Assembly: GCA_015350385.1 (NCBI GenBank)
Contig: WNKI01000004.1
Coordinates: 527,850-549,176 of the forward strand
Origin: Aculops lycopersici
Taxonomy: Eukaryota > Arthropoda > Arachnida > Trombidiformes > Eriophyidae
Reading direction: 5' to 3'
Length of the DNA stretch: 21,327 nucleotides
In this document: positions 1-9,888 of the stretch, piece by piece
Numbering within the stretch: the first letter of the stretch is position 1
Layout: each line of letters begins with the position of its first letter
The notes under the pieces: model-generated
The model's database searches: none
Seen by the model: only the letters and a program-made list of their open reading frames with translations
Told to the model about the DNA's origin: nothing
Program-made: the position numbers and the translations under genes

Positions 1-880
1 AGAGAGAGAGAGACACACACACAAAAAAGAGCACGACATCAACGTTGACTTCAATCGACGACGAAATTTTAGCATGATTTTCTAGGCTTCCCTCGAATCG
101 CAAATGGCTCTCTCTCTCTACATGCAGATAGTCGAAACTCGACAACTCAAACTATGGCCAGCAACCACTTGGAGCTTTGCCTTTGTTTTCTGAGTTGCAC
201 GACAACCAGAGCCGGCGACGACTGATTGAAGTTTCTCGCGACTTGCAAATCGCGACGAGTCTGTTAGGCAAAGACCAATTTCAGTGGGCTTCTTCTTTCT
301 TTCGAACTCAAACTAAAATCGATGAGACCACACGTAGCCCGACGAGCTCATCAAATTGTCGTCGCCGCCACCGCCACCGCCACCGCCACCATTATTTCGG
401 GTTCTGTGTTGTGAGCGACACGAAGTTTTGGCTGAATCTTTCAGCGGCGCGCCTCGCATGTCTAAACACACGAGCCCAGTTTTGGCCTCGCCAACCGGAA
501 GTCGCTGAATTAATTACGTCAACTACATGATTAAATTCTCGCCAGCTCGACGATCTTTTGTCTAATTTAATCTGTCCATTTTAGCGGCTTTAATGGTCCT
601 CGCTCTTTGTTTGCGTGGCCCCATGCTGCTGTCTCTTGCTTACGTTGACTTTTCTAGCTCCCTTTCTCCCTCTCTTCGCGCTAACTCATTTATTTAAGAA
701 GAAGAGAGAAATATAGGAGCTCCGCCACTCGGGATTTAATTTAACTTTTGTTTGGTCACACGAAAAGTTTGTTTATTTTCCCTTCTTCAATTCAATCCGA
801 GTCAAATGGAAGGTCAAAGAAACAAGGGATCAAAGAGTATTGTAGATTCATTTGGCATCATCAGGTAGATTATTAACTAG
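1..880. other. Low-complexity flank, 3' side of the CPAP1-like gene
   Basis: I see no credible gene here. The stretch opens with an (AG)n/(AC)n run at 1-23 and has a CCACCG-type repeat at about 361-391. The only longish reading frame (177-530) gets an Arg-His run from that repeat and has no domain character. The right part is probably the 3' UTR and terminator of the minus-strand gene ending at 882, because AATAAA occurs on the minus strand at 772-777 and 689-694. Confidence 0.6.
772..777 (-). terminator. Poly(A) signal of the CPAP1-like gene
   Basis: An exact AATAAA lies on the minus strand about 105 nt past the TGA stop. A second AATAAA at 689-694 could serve as an alternative. The assignment rests on position and hexamer only. 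Confidence 0.5.
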
Positions 881-881
881 A

Positions 882-1848
882 TCAATAACCGTCCTCGGAC
901 ACCTGCTGCTGCTGTTGCTGTTGCTGTGTGTTTCTAAAGTTTGACGACGAAGCCACCTGAGTCTTCTGGTAAGTGTTGACCGGTCTGTTCACTGAACTTG
1001 AAGCCGACGACTCGGTTCTGCGGTAACTCGATTGCGCTTGAGCTGGTCCTGGCTCTGGCTGAGAGCTGCCCATGTAAGCGTTGGAGCTGTAGTACTGGCT
1101 TGATTTGCCACAGTCGACGGAGTACCAGTAGTCGCAATGGAGGATGCGCTGGTTGAAAACTGTACCAACGCCGCACAGGAAGGAGTCCTTGCGTCCGTTG
1201 TAGCAGACGTGGTAGGCTTGGCATCCGGTTTCCTCATCGGCGTACATTCCGTAATCGTATGGCAAACCGTCACAGGAGAAGCTTGTCTTCGGCACTTGAG
1301 TGTAACCGGGGAAGTCGCGGCCTGGTTGACCTTGAACGGCTCCTGGATTTATATATATGTATGTGTCATGTGAGTGATGATTTGGTTTACAAGGGTTAGC
1401 CTCTATTTTAGAACGAAATACGAGACCGGAAGTTTGAGATAATAACAAACAGAGGAGCGTTCAATCGCTCGGGTTACTTACCGTATGAGGCTGGCTCGGC
1501 GTCGGCCTCAGCCTGTTGCGAAGATTCGTAGGAAGACGAGGACACCTGCTGCTGCTGCTGCGGTTGATAGACTGGCTGGCGGGCTTCACTTGTTTGCTGG
1601 CGGAAGGACGAGGAGGAGGAGACGCGACGCTGCTGTTGAACTGGAGCGACAAACGACGATTGGGTGCGTCTGTTGGCCGATGAAGTTTGGTAGCCGCCGT
1701 AGACTGAATTTGGGTTTGATCCGCTTGAGATGCTCTGCTGGAAGGAGTTTGCGATGGTCTTTTGTGCTTGAGTGTCGAGGCAAATGAGCGGGGCCACAAT
1801 GGCCACGAGTAAGGCGCAAAGCGCCGCCGACTTCATGTTGAATTGCAT
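882..1848 (-). CDS. CPAP1-like cuticular chitin-binding protein (one CBM14 domain), two exons
   Basis: The coding exons are 1848-1482 and 1342-882, joined across a 139-nt GT-AG intron, giving about 275 aa. The start at 1848 gives a signal peptide with hydrophobic core ALCALLVAIVAPLICL and likely cleavage after TQA (residue 28). Residues 29-122 are Ser/Gln-rich and disordered, with poly-Gln. Residues about 133-201 form a type-2 chitin-binding domain whose six cysteines are C146, C163, C169, C179, C192 and C200, in the family spacing, with the VDCGK ending typical of single-domain cuticular proteins analogous to peritrophins. The tail is again Ser/Gln-rich and ends in a CAG-encoded Gln run. Known family members are secreted and bind chitin in cuticle or lining matrix. 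One domain rather than two or three favours CPAP1 over gasp/obstructor (CPAP3) proteins. A peritrophic or other matrix role cannot be excluded. Confidence 0.86.
1343..1481 (-). other. Intron of the CPAP1-like gene
   Basis: The donor is CATACG/GTAAGTAA at 1482/1481 and the acceptor is AAATCCAG/GAGCC at 1343/1342 (minus-strand reading). Joining splits a Gly codon in phase 1 and places the chitin-binding domain in frame with the signal-peptide exon. Without splicing the first exon runs into an in-frame TAA at 1474-1476, which supports the intron. Confidence 0.87.
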
Positions 1849-1904
1849 TGCTTTGGTTAGTTTGCGAGAGTTTCTCTTGATGTTGAGTTGACTTGATTCA
1901 ACCG

Positions 1905-1963
1905 ACTAATATGATGTGATTTGGTCTCGTTTGGTTTGGTTGTCTTGGTTGGATTCTATATTT
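1905..1963 (-). promoter_or_regulatory. Possible core promoter of the CPAP1-like gene
   Basis: On the minus strand an AAATATAG TATA-like box (1956-1963) lies about 110 nt upstream of the ATG. Roughly 50 nt downstream is an AGTC-containing sequence that resembles a weak initiator (about 1905). The spacing is longer than ideal, so this is only a suggestion. Confidence 0.25.
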
Positions 1964-2337
1964 GAATGACTCAACGATGAGAGAGAAAACATTCAAGTTG
2001 GGGAGAAAAATTTTCTCGACCACCACCTGTAGTTGTGCAATTAATAGAGAACGGGCACTTTCTCCCAAGTTCCGCCCCTTGGAGGTACAAAAGCGTACAA
2101 GTAAGCGAGCGGGCGCGCGCAGCGCGCAGTCAGGTGGTCGCTGAAAGCTTGGCGAGGCAACAAGTGGCGGGCGAGCACGCAGGGATCCCTTGAGCTCACC
2201 TGCTCGCTCGACGCTAACGCAATTGCAAGCGCATAACTGACATTGAGAACCACCGAAGGCGATGGACACTTTAGTGAGCCAGGTAAGGCGCGCAGAAGCT
2301 TTACCTGGCTTCGTAATGCTCTTTCTCGTGAAGTTAA

Positions 2338-2382
2338 AGAAGGAGAGAGAGAGAAAGGGAGGAAAGAGGGAAGGGAAAGTGA
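2338..2382. repeat. GA-rich purine tract
   Basis: A nearly pure AG run (GAGAGAGAGAAAGGGAGGAAAG and similar) sits about 500 bp upstream of the CPAP1-like ATG. GAGA-type tracts can exclude nucleosomes near arthropod promoters. Here only the composition is visible. Confidence 0.6.
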
Positions 2383-2681
2383 GAGTGGGCGCCTATAGCG
2401 TGCAGTTGTAACTTTAGCCAAAGTCAAGTCCAAACCGGAGGAGTTTTTAAAGTGGCAATTTACATGCTAATGGATAATCATTTCCCCTTTAAGACTACCA
2501 GCGACTACCACCTCGTCGGTCTGCTCCTGTCGTGAGATCGCCGACATAGTCATGGTTGGCGTTGTCGTCGTTGTTGACTTTGCTCCACAAGTCTCAAGTT
2601 TTAGGGCGCAAAGCATTTGAGAGACTGAAATCGAGACGAGAGTTGCCCTTCGGCTTCTCTGTCCCTATGGCGTCATTGTTT

Positions 2682-2715
2682 TCTCTCCCTCCCTCTCTCT
2701 CTCGCTTGCTCGCCC
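2682..2715. repeat. CT-rich tract
   Basis: A polypyrimidine run of CTCTCCCTCC and CTCTCTCTCT units, ending in CGCTTGCTCGCCC. It is simple-sequence DNA of the kind seen several times in this interval. Confidence 0.6.
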
Positions 2716-2886
2716 TTCGCAACCTCTAGATGTAGAAGAGTAATCAACACATGTCTTGGGAATATCAGTATTCAGCAACAAGTGTCAGTGTCTCCTTCAC
2801 TTCAACGAGCTTTTCTACTCTGCTCCTTTAGGCACGCAGATTTTTCAACACCTCAACTCTTTTCTTTCCTTGCCTTTCTTTTGCAC

Positions 2887-2920
2887 TCTATCCATCCATC
2901 CATCCATCTATCTATCTATT
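2887..2920. repeat. (CATC)n/(TATC)n microsatellite
   Basis: About four CATC units pass into three TATC units without interruption, which suggests slippage followed by a single C-to-T change that then spread. Confidence 0.8.
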
Positions 2921-3364
2921 CAACTCTCGCAAGACTAACAACTAGAATATCATCGCCAGCCGACTAGTGGTTGGCCCATAACTCGAGACATTCAGCCGGC
3001 GGCTTAATTATATCCGCCACTCGTCGCTTTAATTACTTTACGCGGCTCAAGTGTGTTGAGTGTGTTTTTTGTGCGTATCTTTTTACGTACGTTTCGTCGC
3101 TTGGCATATGGCCACAGGTATCGGCTGAAAGTCATTGTCATTTGAGCGAGTGGCACGCAAAGCGTTGCGCCCCACTCGGCCAGCTAGTCGCCCACTTGCT
3201 AGCTAGCTCGCTAGCTAACTGACTAACTAGCACGCCACTCTTTACTCAGCCATCGGCGCCATTTACAATGATTTCCACAAAGACTCTTGCATAACAACTA
3301 GTGCGCCTCGTTGTAATGTCGCCCTTCTCTTCCAGGAATCTCGGTTTGTTAGTTGTCTCAAGTG

Positions 3365-3412
3365 AACGCCGACGCCGACGTCAACGTCAACGTCAACGTC
3401 AACGTCAACGTC
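3365..3412. repeat. Hexamer array (AACGTC)n
   Basis: Eight contiguous 6-bp units: AACGCC, GACGCC, GACGTC, then AACGTC five times. On the opposite strand this reads TTGACG repeated, so each junction creates a TGACGT half-site of the CRE/ATF type. The array is either a simple minisatellite or a homotypic bZIP site cluster. Confidence 0.85.
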
Positions 3413-3732
3413 AAAGTAAACTAACTAACTAACTTATCTCACACATTTGGCCAGTAATAACCTAGCTGGAACTTGATTAAACTTATCAACACTCTCACAC
3501 AAAGAGAACCACCACCACTTGTTGTGACGCTGATTTTGCTGAAGGTCAAAGTCAATGATCTTGGAGGTGAGGCAATAACAAAGGTTTAGCGTGAGTCGAT
3601 CTTTACTTTCTCGCTTTCTTTGCCTTCAAAAGCCCTGAAAAACTCTTACAAGTGGACGATTTTTAAATCTCTAAAAGTCTAAAAGCAGCAGGTAAACGAT
3701 TGTATTGGATATTTATGACTCCAACCTCCTCC

Positions 3733-3768
3733 TGCTAGCTGTTGACTTAAAGAAGGCAACAGCTAGCA
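3733..3768. repeat. Perfect 12-bp inverted repeat (hairpin)
   Basis: TGCTAGCTGTTG at 3733-3744 is matched exactly by CAACAGCTAGCA at 3757-3768, with a 12-nt loop. The arms contain CAGCTG-like and GCTAGC elements. No reading frame or U-tract accompanies it, so it is not a recognisable terminator or miRNA precursor. Confidence 0.8.
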
Positions 3769-6700
3769 TTGAGATCCACCACAAAACCACTGTTGCTGAT
3801 AACTGAAAGTGGGAGCAGTAAACGAGCGCGCTGATTGGTCTTGCGAGTCGCAAACAACCACCACCTGTGCAGCCAATGAATCCAAGTTGCCAGGTAAAAA
3901 TAATCGATTTATCATCACGTGTTGAAAGCGTTGGATGTTAGTACATATTGGTAAAATTTATTGTAGAAGTAATGGGAGTTGGGAGATTTACAACAAAGAC
4001 CCCAAAAAACTAATCTCATCTTTGACACAAACTTACAACCAAAGGTAACGTTTTTCTCCAACTCGCTATTTAATAGTTTAGATTGAATCCAAAATAGATT
4101 TTTTCCTCAACCAGAGATCTCCTCCTCTAATCATGTCTTCATTAACCTTAGATCGACAGGTCTGATTTGCTGCCATTAAAATCCCATTGACCGCGACTCG
4201 AGTCGAGGGTCCAGAACCACCTGTTGTGGTTGCTTTTGTTGTCGCAGCTCATGCCACTCGCTTCAATCTTATGTACGACTCGATGACGAAGAAAAAGTTG
4301 CGTAGTGCGACAATAAACTTCTTCTTGATTCCCTCAACCAAAATTGACTCCATCGAAACGGTTCTTGACTTTGAGTCGCGACCGGAAGTATCTGGTTGCG
4401 GCGCAAGTGGGTCCTGCTTCTGTTCCATGCTGTCGATTGGTGAAAAGAAATAACTTTTTAAATTTCGGATTGGTTTAACAATTGCAAGAGGCGAACCTCA
4501 ATCCTTTTGTAGAGAATCTGATACTCAACTTCCTCCTCGCCGCCTCAATTTGTAACCATGTCCACGAGTTCTCCTATTTCGCATAAATACCCACTCTCGG
4601 TCTCCTCCAAGTTGGAGTAATTTTTCTTTCTACCTGGCAAGTAATTAAGTAGCTCACCCACTTGACTACAACTTGGAACTGGATTCAGCTCAGGTACTTC
4701 CTTGTAACGAAGCCGTAAAGTTTGGCGATACTCGTTGGCCGAATGGTTTAAGAAGTTTGCACATAAATCGCGTTCGCCCCCCGGCAAATGTGTGTTGTGC
4801 GTTGTCATGTAATCTTTGGGATGCCTCTAGAGCACCTCATCAAATGAACCCAATCGCGGCAGAATACTCTTCATTTCTTTGCATAGTTCTTTATTGATTG
4901 ATTGGAAGAACTCTCTCGACAAATCACTGTGCTCCCGCTTCAAATTATTTCCAGTCATGGTTCTCGCCTGTCTCCATGGATCGCTACCGTCCGACTCAAC
5001 GTGGTGAGAAACCGTCTATTCTGCTCCGAGGCAACACCGGGCGGATGGTGTAGTTGCATCGGATGCTCACCCTTAGATCGGCCACTCAGCCTTTGTATTG
5101 TTGCACCTGTTGAGTTTTTAGCATCAAGCAAAGAAAGAATTGCACATTGGTGGAGTTGAGATAGCCAATCAGCGGGTTAGTTAGTAAGTTGAATTAGATC
5201 GCTGCTGGTGGTGGTGCAAATTGTAGCGCTAGCGCCAGTGGCAAGCTCGACAGGTTAACGCTCGTTACAACTTGAAAGTTCATCATCGCTCATTAGTTGG
5301 CTACAACTGTACTGTAGAGATCAAGCGTGGACTCGTTTGAGATACCGACCACCTGTTCATCTCTGGCCACTGCGGTTGCCACTTATTTATGCCACCTGTA
5401 ACACTGTCACAAACCCAAACTTCGCGCAAACCAACGTGACCAGAGACGCGGCAAAGGCACAATCTCTAGCCGATCTCATTGGCCATCAGCAACCGTAACA
5501 GCCGAGCCCACGACGTCCTTTGATTGTGGCAAGGCCGGCCTTTGTCTTTCCATGTCTCTCCCCTTCTCTTTCTCCTAGCGACAAGGACCACAGGAAATTT
5601 GGTGCCTTAACACAAAGACTATCTCTTTGTGTCCCAACGGTAGCAACAATTTTTATCAGTAATACAAAGGCGACCTCTAAAATTACTTCCTTTGCTAACC
5701 TCCGTAATGTCCATCCTACACCAAACGCTCGTTGACCATTTTGATTCTGTTTCTAGGTAACCCAACGCGCTCAACAAGTGTCCTGCTGATATGAGCCAAA
5801 GGTCGCCGCTTTCGCTTGACACTTGTGGTCGTGGTCGTAGTCGGTTGAGTTGTTGGCGCCAAAAAAGTCTGCGTTCGCTGAGCTCGCCAAATTAAACGAT
5901 TTTCTACATGAATACTCCTCTCTCGATCTTTGCTCACTTTTGTGGGCCATCGAGTGCCTTGGAGAGTGTCACTTACATTTAGCGCTCTTTCTCCCCTTAC
6001 CACTCGACTTTACAGCAACCACCTGCTTTAAAAGACAACAGCTAAAGGGATGAGCAGACTAATTGAATTTGTATCCGAGCGTTCAATTTTATGTTGACTG
6101 CGTAACACGAAAATTAGTGCAACTCTCGCTACCCTCTCAGTGGTTGTTGTGTGAACCAGGTGAGCGGTTTAGAGATGGACTCAGGGTAACGCGAGTTGTA
6201 GAGGAAGCCAGAGTAAGGGCCAGGTAGTTCAACAACAGCTAGTTCAATTCAACAACAATTTGCATCCGCTCTCTCCCTCTCTTCCTATGGTTGTTGTTTT
6301 GAAAAAGGTGCTCTAGTTATCAAAAGAGAGCCAGTTTCAAGTTTCGTTTCGAGACCACAATTAAAAACTCTCACTTTATCCTGCTCTTACTCTCGCTAGT
6401 TTCAGGTTAGTTATTCCGATTGCTGGTGAAAAACGACTTTCCAGTCTCTTGCAATCCATTTGTTTTCTCACCGCAAAACAACTCCCAAATTAAATTAACA
6501 TAATTCCACTCTCCATCCAGCTGACCTTTGAGATTTTTTAGCTTGACTCTAGTCAAGAATCATAGAGCACACAGAAGAGTACAAAACCCAGTTTTTACTT
6601 ACTGCAATGACTTTAAAAAACTTTATTAAACTCGAAAGCGACACCTGTTTGATTGTTGTTTTCTAAGGTGTAAGATCTCTCTTGCTGATTGCGTGTCACC

Positions 6701-6898
6701 AAGTTGAACTTTAGTCTTTGATCATCAAATTGAACGTGGCCTCTATGCTGCATTTGAGGAAGTTGTTTCCTTTTATTCTCCTTTCCTCTCGATTCTTATC
6801 GATGCTTCTCTTGAAACTCAGATTGTCCTTGGGGACAATTAAAGGTTCAGCCTGTAGAATTCCGTTATATTTTGTGGAGTCCCAAAAGCGTAGCAACT

Positions 6899-9589
6899 AT
6901 GCATATTTTTATATCCCATCTATCGGTATTTATATTTTTATCTGTCATTTATTCATTTTTGATATCTAGTATACAAGCAATCAATGTCGACCGACTGAAT
7001 AAACTAACAAAAGAGGATTTGATTCAACTAGACTACGATGTGGCCAAGTATTACCAGAAGAGCTACGAGGATTTAGAGAAAAACAATACTAGTTATGACG
7101 AGCAACTTTACAAGTCTATTAGATCAATCCGGCACACAGTTGTAATCCACTTGTTTGACTACTTTTACACCGACGAGAATCTCATGCTTCAGTCTCAGGG
7201 CCAGAATGTTGATCTAAAGAAGTGCAAAGAGGATCTGGAGGTTGTGTATAAAATTGGCCAAGACCACCACAATAATCGACAAATACCCTTGGGCGCCATC
7301 GATTTTTTTGAGTCTTATGGTCACACTGAAGCTGGCGTACTCAATGGCAATTTTGTTTGGTGGGGCTCGATGTCTTCCTGTTTGCGAGCCAAGATTTCAA
7401 CGGCAACCAGAGCAAAGTATGACGAGAGTAAAGCTGAAAATAACGGTATCAAAGGTCGCTACTGCGTCACTCACCTGAGAGCAAAGACTTGGCCGCAAGA
7501 CGACAAGTATTTTGGCGATAGAATTAGTCTCAAAGTCGGAGTTTGTCTACCAGAATCCTGTCACTCGTTACATTTCTTCAAGGATAAAATTGTACAAAAT
7601 CAGGTAGATTACTTGGCTAGAGGCAACCTGTTGGCTCCATACAATAGCGAGCGATACAACATCAGCTATCTCTACTGCCCGCCCGATGAGGATTCCTCCT
7701 ACCGGAAGTGGGATTTCGGCATGAAGTCGTTCTGTGTGTTTGCAATCTTATGGATAACCATTCTGATTTATGCTAGCATTAGACATCATCAGAGAGCTGA
7801 GGTTATAGAGCGACTCAGAAAGTCGGTAGACATCAAGATGATCATAAACAAGAGCAAGCGCGGATCTTGTGACACCGACAATTCTTTGTCGTCCTCCGAA
7901 CTGTCTGATGAGGACGACAGGTGTGAGGAGGAAAACTCTGAACAACAAGTGGTTGCGGCCGCCAACTCAGAAAAGGTAACAACTGGAACCAAATTAGATT
8001 TGGTCAAATGCTTTGCCTTGCAGGGCAACATTAGTTACCTCTTTAAGTTGTCGCCCAGTGGAAGATCTCAAATTTACGAATCATCAAGTGAGGAAGCACA
8101 AGGTAAGAGAAAAGCGCAGGCAAGCAAGAAAATAAGTATTGGTCCACCTTCGAATGTTGGAAGTCGCAAAGCCTCCGTTTCGACCGAGGCTTTGATAAAA
8201 GAAATTCAACAGGAGCAACAAAAACGACAGCGTCAGCAAAAACAACAACAGAAAGAACATGACGTAGTAGATCGTAACTCGGTGAAGAGAATTATCAAAC
8301 GAGTGGATATTGACCTATTTGATGGAATCAAGGTGATCGCCACCAACTACATAGTAATCGGTCATGTAATGATGAGCTTCTTTGGCTTCAGCAATGACAT
8401 TAGATTTGGAACAGAGCGAATGCATGACCTTACTATGTTGGTGCTAATCAACGGGCTACAGGTGGTTAGTTTGTTCTACATCATCACTGGAGCCTTATTG
8501 ACCTATTTAATCTTTACCAAGGCAAAGTCGGACCAAATCTATCGGCCGAGCACCTGGCTCTTGATTGTTGTGGGACGATACATCCGTCTGATACCAAGTT
8601 ATCTGTTGATTTTCTGGTTTGCTCGTCACGTTGCACCAAATATAAGCTCTGGTCCTACTTGGTTGGAGTACCGGACCGACGTTCAAGATCCTCGAGGGTT
8701 CTGCGCAACGCAAAGTTGGTGGACCATGCTAACAATCGCATCGGCCGACGTTAAGATCCCACTCGATTGTGTACCACAAACCTGGTATTTGTCCAACGAT
8801 TTTAGAACTCTATTCCTCTTGCCGCCATTCATTATTCTAATGGCAATCAATCGGACTTTAGGTTATTCAGCAATCTTTGCAACGATAGCCGTGTCGTCGC
8901 TAAAATTTGTAACCATTTTGAGAGAAGCAAACATAGACTACAAAATACTGGTTATGTGGCCGCCCCATGTCTACTCTATACTCTTTGATAGACTTCACGA
9001 CGTCTATACAAATTTAATGGTCCGTTTGGGGACCTACCTATTGGGCGTCTGTCTGGGTCACCTGTTGTATTTGTACGAAAGCAAGCAGATCAAGGAGTGG
9101 CCGCACTGGTTTCGACGCTATGTCCTCAAAATGGCACTACTCAATTGTGGGCTACTGTTTTTCGGTGTCGGAAAGCTCGATATGTTTGAGGTGAAACAAA
9201 ATCTATCTTCAAGCGAGAACGTTGACTCAAACCTTGCCGTTATTTTGATTCCATTCTTCAAATGTTCAATGGAGATCAGTATCTGCATAGTTCTACTAAG
9301 CCTTTTAACAGGTGGCGGCTACAAGTGGATCAAAGATATTCTAACAAGCCATATCATGTCAATTTGTTCGAAGATTAGCTATTGTGTCTTTCTAGTTCAT
9401 GTAGAGGTTCTATACAAACTCCCGGCCATGAAATTTGAAGCAAACTATTGGTATCTATTCACCTATGGCCTCATGTTTGTCACTGTCTCAAATATTGTGG
9501 CACTTTTGATACATAGTCTCTATGAGATGCCCATCAACAATATTACGCGACACTTCATGCGAAAGGCCATCAGCGCAGTCGGCGGGTAA
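6899..9589 (+). CDS. NRF-6-like membrane acyltransferase (nose resistant to fluoxetine family)
   Basis: 896 aa in one exon. The frame is open further upstream, but the first ATG (6899) begins a good signal peptide, MHIFISHLSVFIFLSV and onward, ending in IQA at residue 27. Residues about 75-225 form the extracellular NRF domain, with family landmarks EAGVLNGNFVWWGS, a C161 partner, VTHLRAK, and GVCLPESC. The first membrane segment is near 277-294. A long cytoplasmic loop follows (about 300-480), with an acidic Ser/Glu patch and a Gln/Lys/Arg-rich coil near 437-462. The acyltransferase-3 domain spans about 482-886 with multiple membrane helices, the DGIKVIATNYIVIGH motif (H489), SWWTML and CVPQTWYLSND. 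Relatives in worms and insects act in lipid transport and drug uptake; the substrate here is unknown. The charged, Gln-rich loop appears longer than usual, and the gene has no introns. Its AATAAA overlaps the stop codon. Confidence 0.93.
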   Translation: MHIFISHLSVFIFLSVIYSFLISSIQAINVDRLNKLTKEDLIQLDYDVAKYYQKSYEDLEKNNTSYDEQLYKSIRSIRHTVVIHLFDYFYTDENLMLQSQGQNVDLKKCKEDLEVVYKIGQDHHNNRQIPLGAIDFFESYGHTEAGVLNGNFVWWGSMSSCLRAKISTATRAKYDESKAENNGIKGRYCVTHLRAKTWPQDDKYFGDRISLKVGVCLPESCHSLHFFKDKIVQNQVDYLARGNLLAPYNSERYNISYLYCPPDEDSSYRKWDFGMKSFCVFAILWITILIYASIRHHQRAEVIERLRKSVDIKMIINKSKRGSCDTDNSLSSSELSDEDDRCEEENSEQQVVAAANSEKVTTGTKLDLVKCFALQGNISYLFKLSPSGRSQIYESSSEEAQGKRKAQASKKISIGPPSNVGSRKASVSTEALIKEIQQEQQKRQRQQKQQQKEHDVVDRNSVKRIIKRVDIDLFDGIKVIATNYIVIGHVMMSFFGFSNDIRFGTERMHDLTMLVLINGLQVVSLFYIITGALLTYLIFTKAKSDQIYRPSTWLLIVVGRYIRLIPSYLLIFWFARHVAPNISSGPTWLEYRTDVQDPRGFCATQSWWTMLTIASADVKIPLDCVPQTWYLSNDFRTLFLLPPFIILMAINRTLGYSAIFATIAVSSLKFVTILREANIDYKILVMWPPHVYSILFDRLHDVYTNLMVRLGTYLLGVCLGHLLYLYESKQIKEWPHWFRRYVLKMALLNCGLLFFGVGKLDMFEVKQNLSSSENVDSNLAVILIPFFKCSMEISICIVLLSLLTGGGYKWIKDILTSHIMSICSKISYCVFLVHVEVLYKLPAMKFEANYWYLFTYGLMFVTVSNIVALLIHSLYEMPINNITRHFMRKAISAVGG

Positions 9590-9593
9590 TAAA
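9588..9593 (+). terminator. Poly(A) signal overlapping the NRF-6-like stop codon
   Basis: The stop TAA occupies 9587-9589 and AATAAA begins at its second base. A GT/T-rich stretch (GGTTGTTAGTTTTTT, from about 9602) follows at the distance expected of a downstream element. Cleavage would leave a 3' UTR of only about 10-30 nt. Later signals cannot be excluded. Confidence 0.55.
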
Positions 9594-9888
9594 GTTTAAC
9601 AGGTTGTTAGTTTTTTCAAATATGATCAAATACAGAGTTTACGGACTGCAAATTTACGGAAATTTTAAACTTTCAACTTTTCAAATTTTGTTTTATATTT
9701 TATATCGTTGTGTTCACAAATGACAAATCATTAATCATCACTCTGAATAATTATCACTGTTGAATTGGCACTATGGTTTTGTATCTCTATCTATCTGTCT
9801 CTACTTTTTCTATGAAAATGGTCAAGGTGAAGACTCAAAGTCGATTAATATCAATCAATTGAATACACATTCAACATTAATATTAATA
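9590..9888. other. Convergent intergenic gap
   Basis: A 299-bp AT-rich gap separates the ends of the NRF-6-like gene (plus) and the BTB gene (minus). No exact AATAAA was seen on the minus strand for the BTB gene; TATAAA variants occur around 9691-9700. The gap contains no gene. Confidence 0.6.

Larger units (their letters stand above)
1970..6870. other. Roughly 5-kb gene-free interval with repeats and E-boxes
   Basis: None of the short open frames here shows a domain, signal peptide or protein-like composition. The interval lies between the divergently transcribed CPAP1-like and NRF-6-like genes, so it probably holds both promoters and any upstream UTR exons. Visible contents are purine and pyrimidine tracts, a CATC/TATC microsatellite, an AACGTC array, a 12-bp hairpin, a 16-nt inverted repeat at 6542-6557 (CTTGACT CT AGTCAAG), and many CAGGTG or CAGGTA hexamers. 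Confidence 0.6.

Noticed and set aside
177..530. 117-aa plus-strand open frame
   Set aside because: Its only distinctive part is an Arg-His run created by the CCACCG repeat; no domain, and composition is not protein-like.
1898..2433. Overlapping minus-strand frames upstream of the CPAP1-like gene
   Set aside because: Low-complexity content derived from purine tracts, and the region fits promoter/5' flank better.
4736..4780. tRNA-like A box (TGGCCGAATGG) followed by a B-box-like GTTCG
   Set aside because: Box spacing is about 10 nt too short, the B box is poor, and no acceptor or anticodon stem can be formed.
4545..5160. Several 70-90-aa frames on both strands
   Set aside because: No recognisable motif, start context or coding-like composition.
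5520..6053. Overlapping short frames of 67-95 aa
   Set aside because: Mutually overlapping on both strands, low-complexity Thr/Arg runs, no family features.
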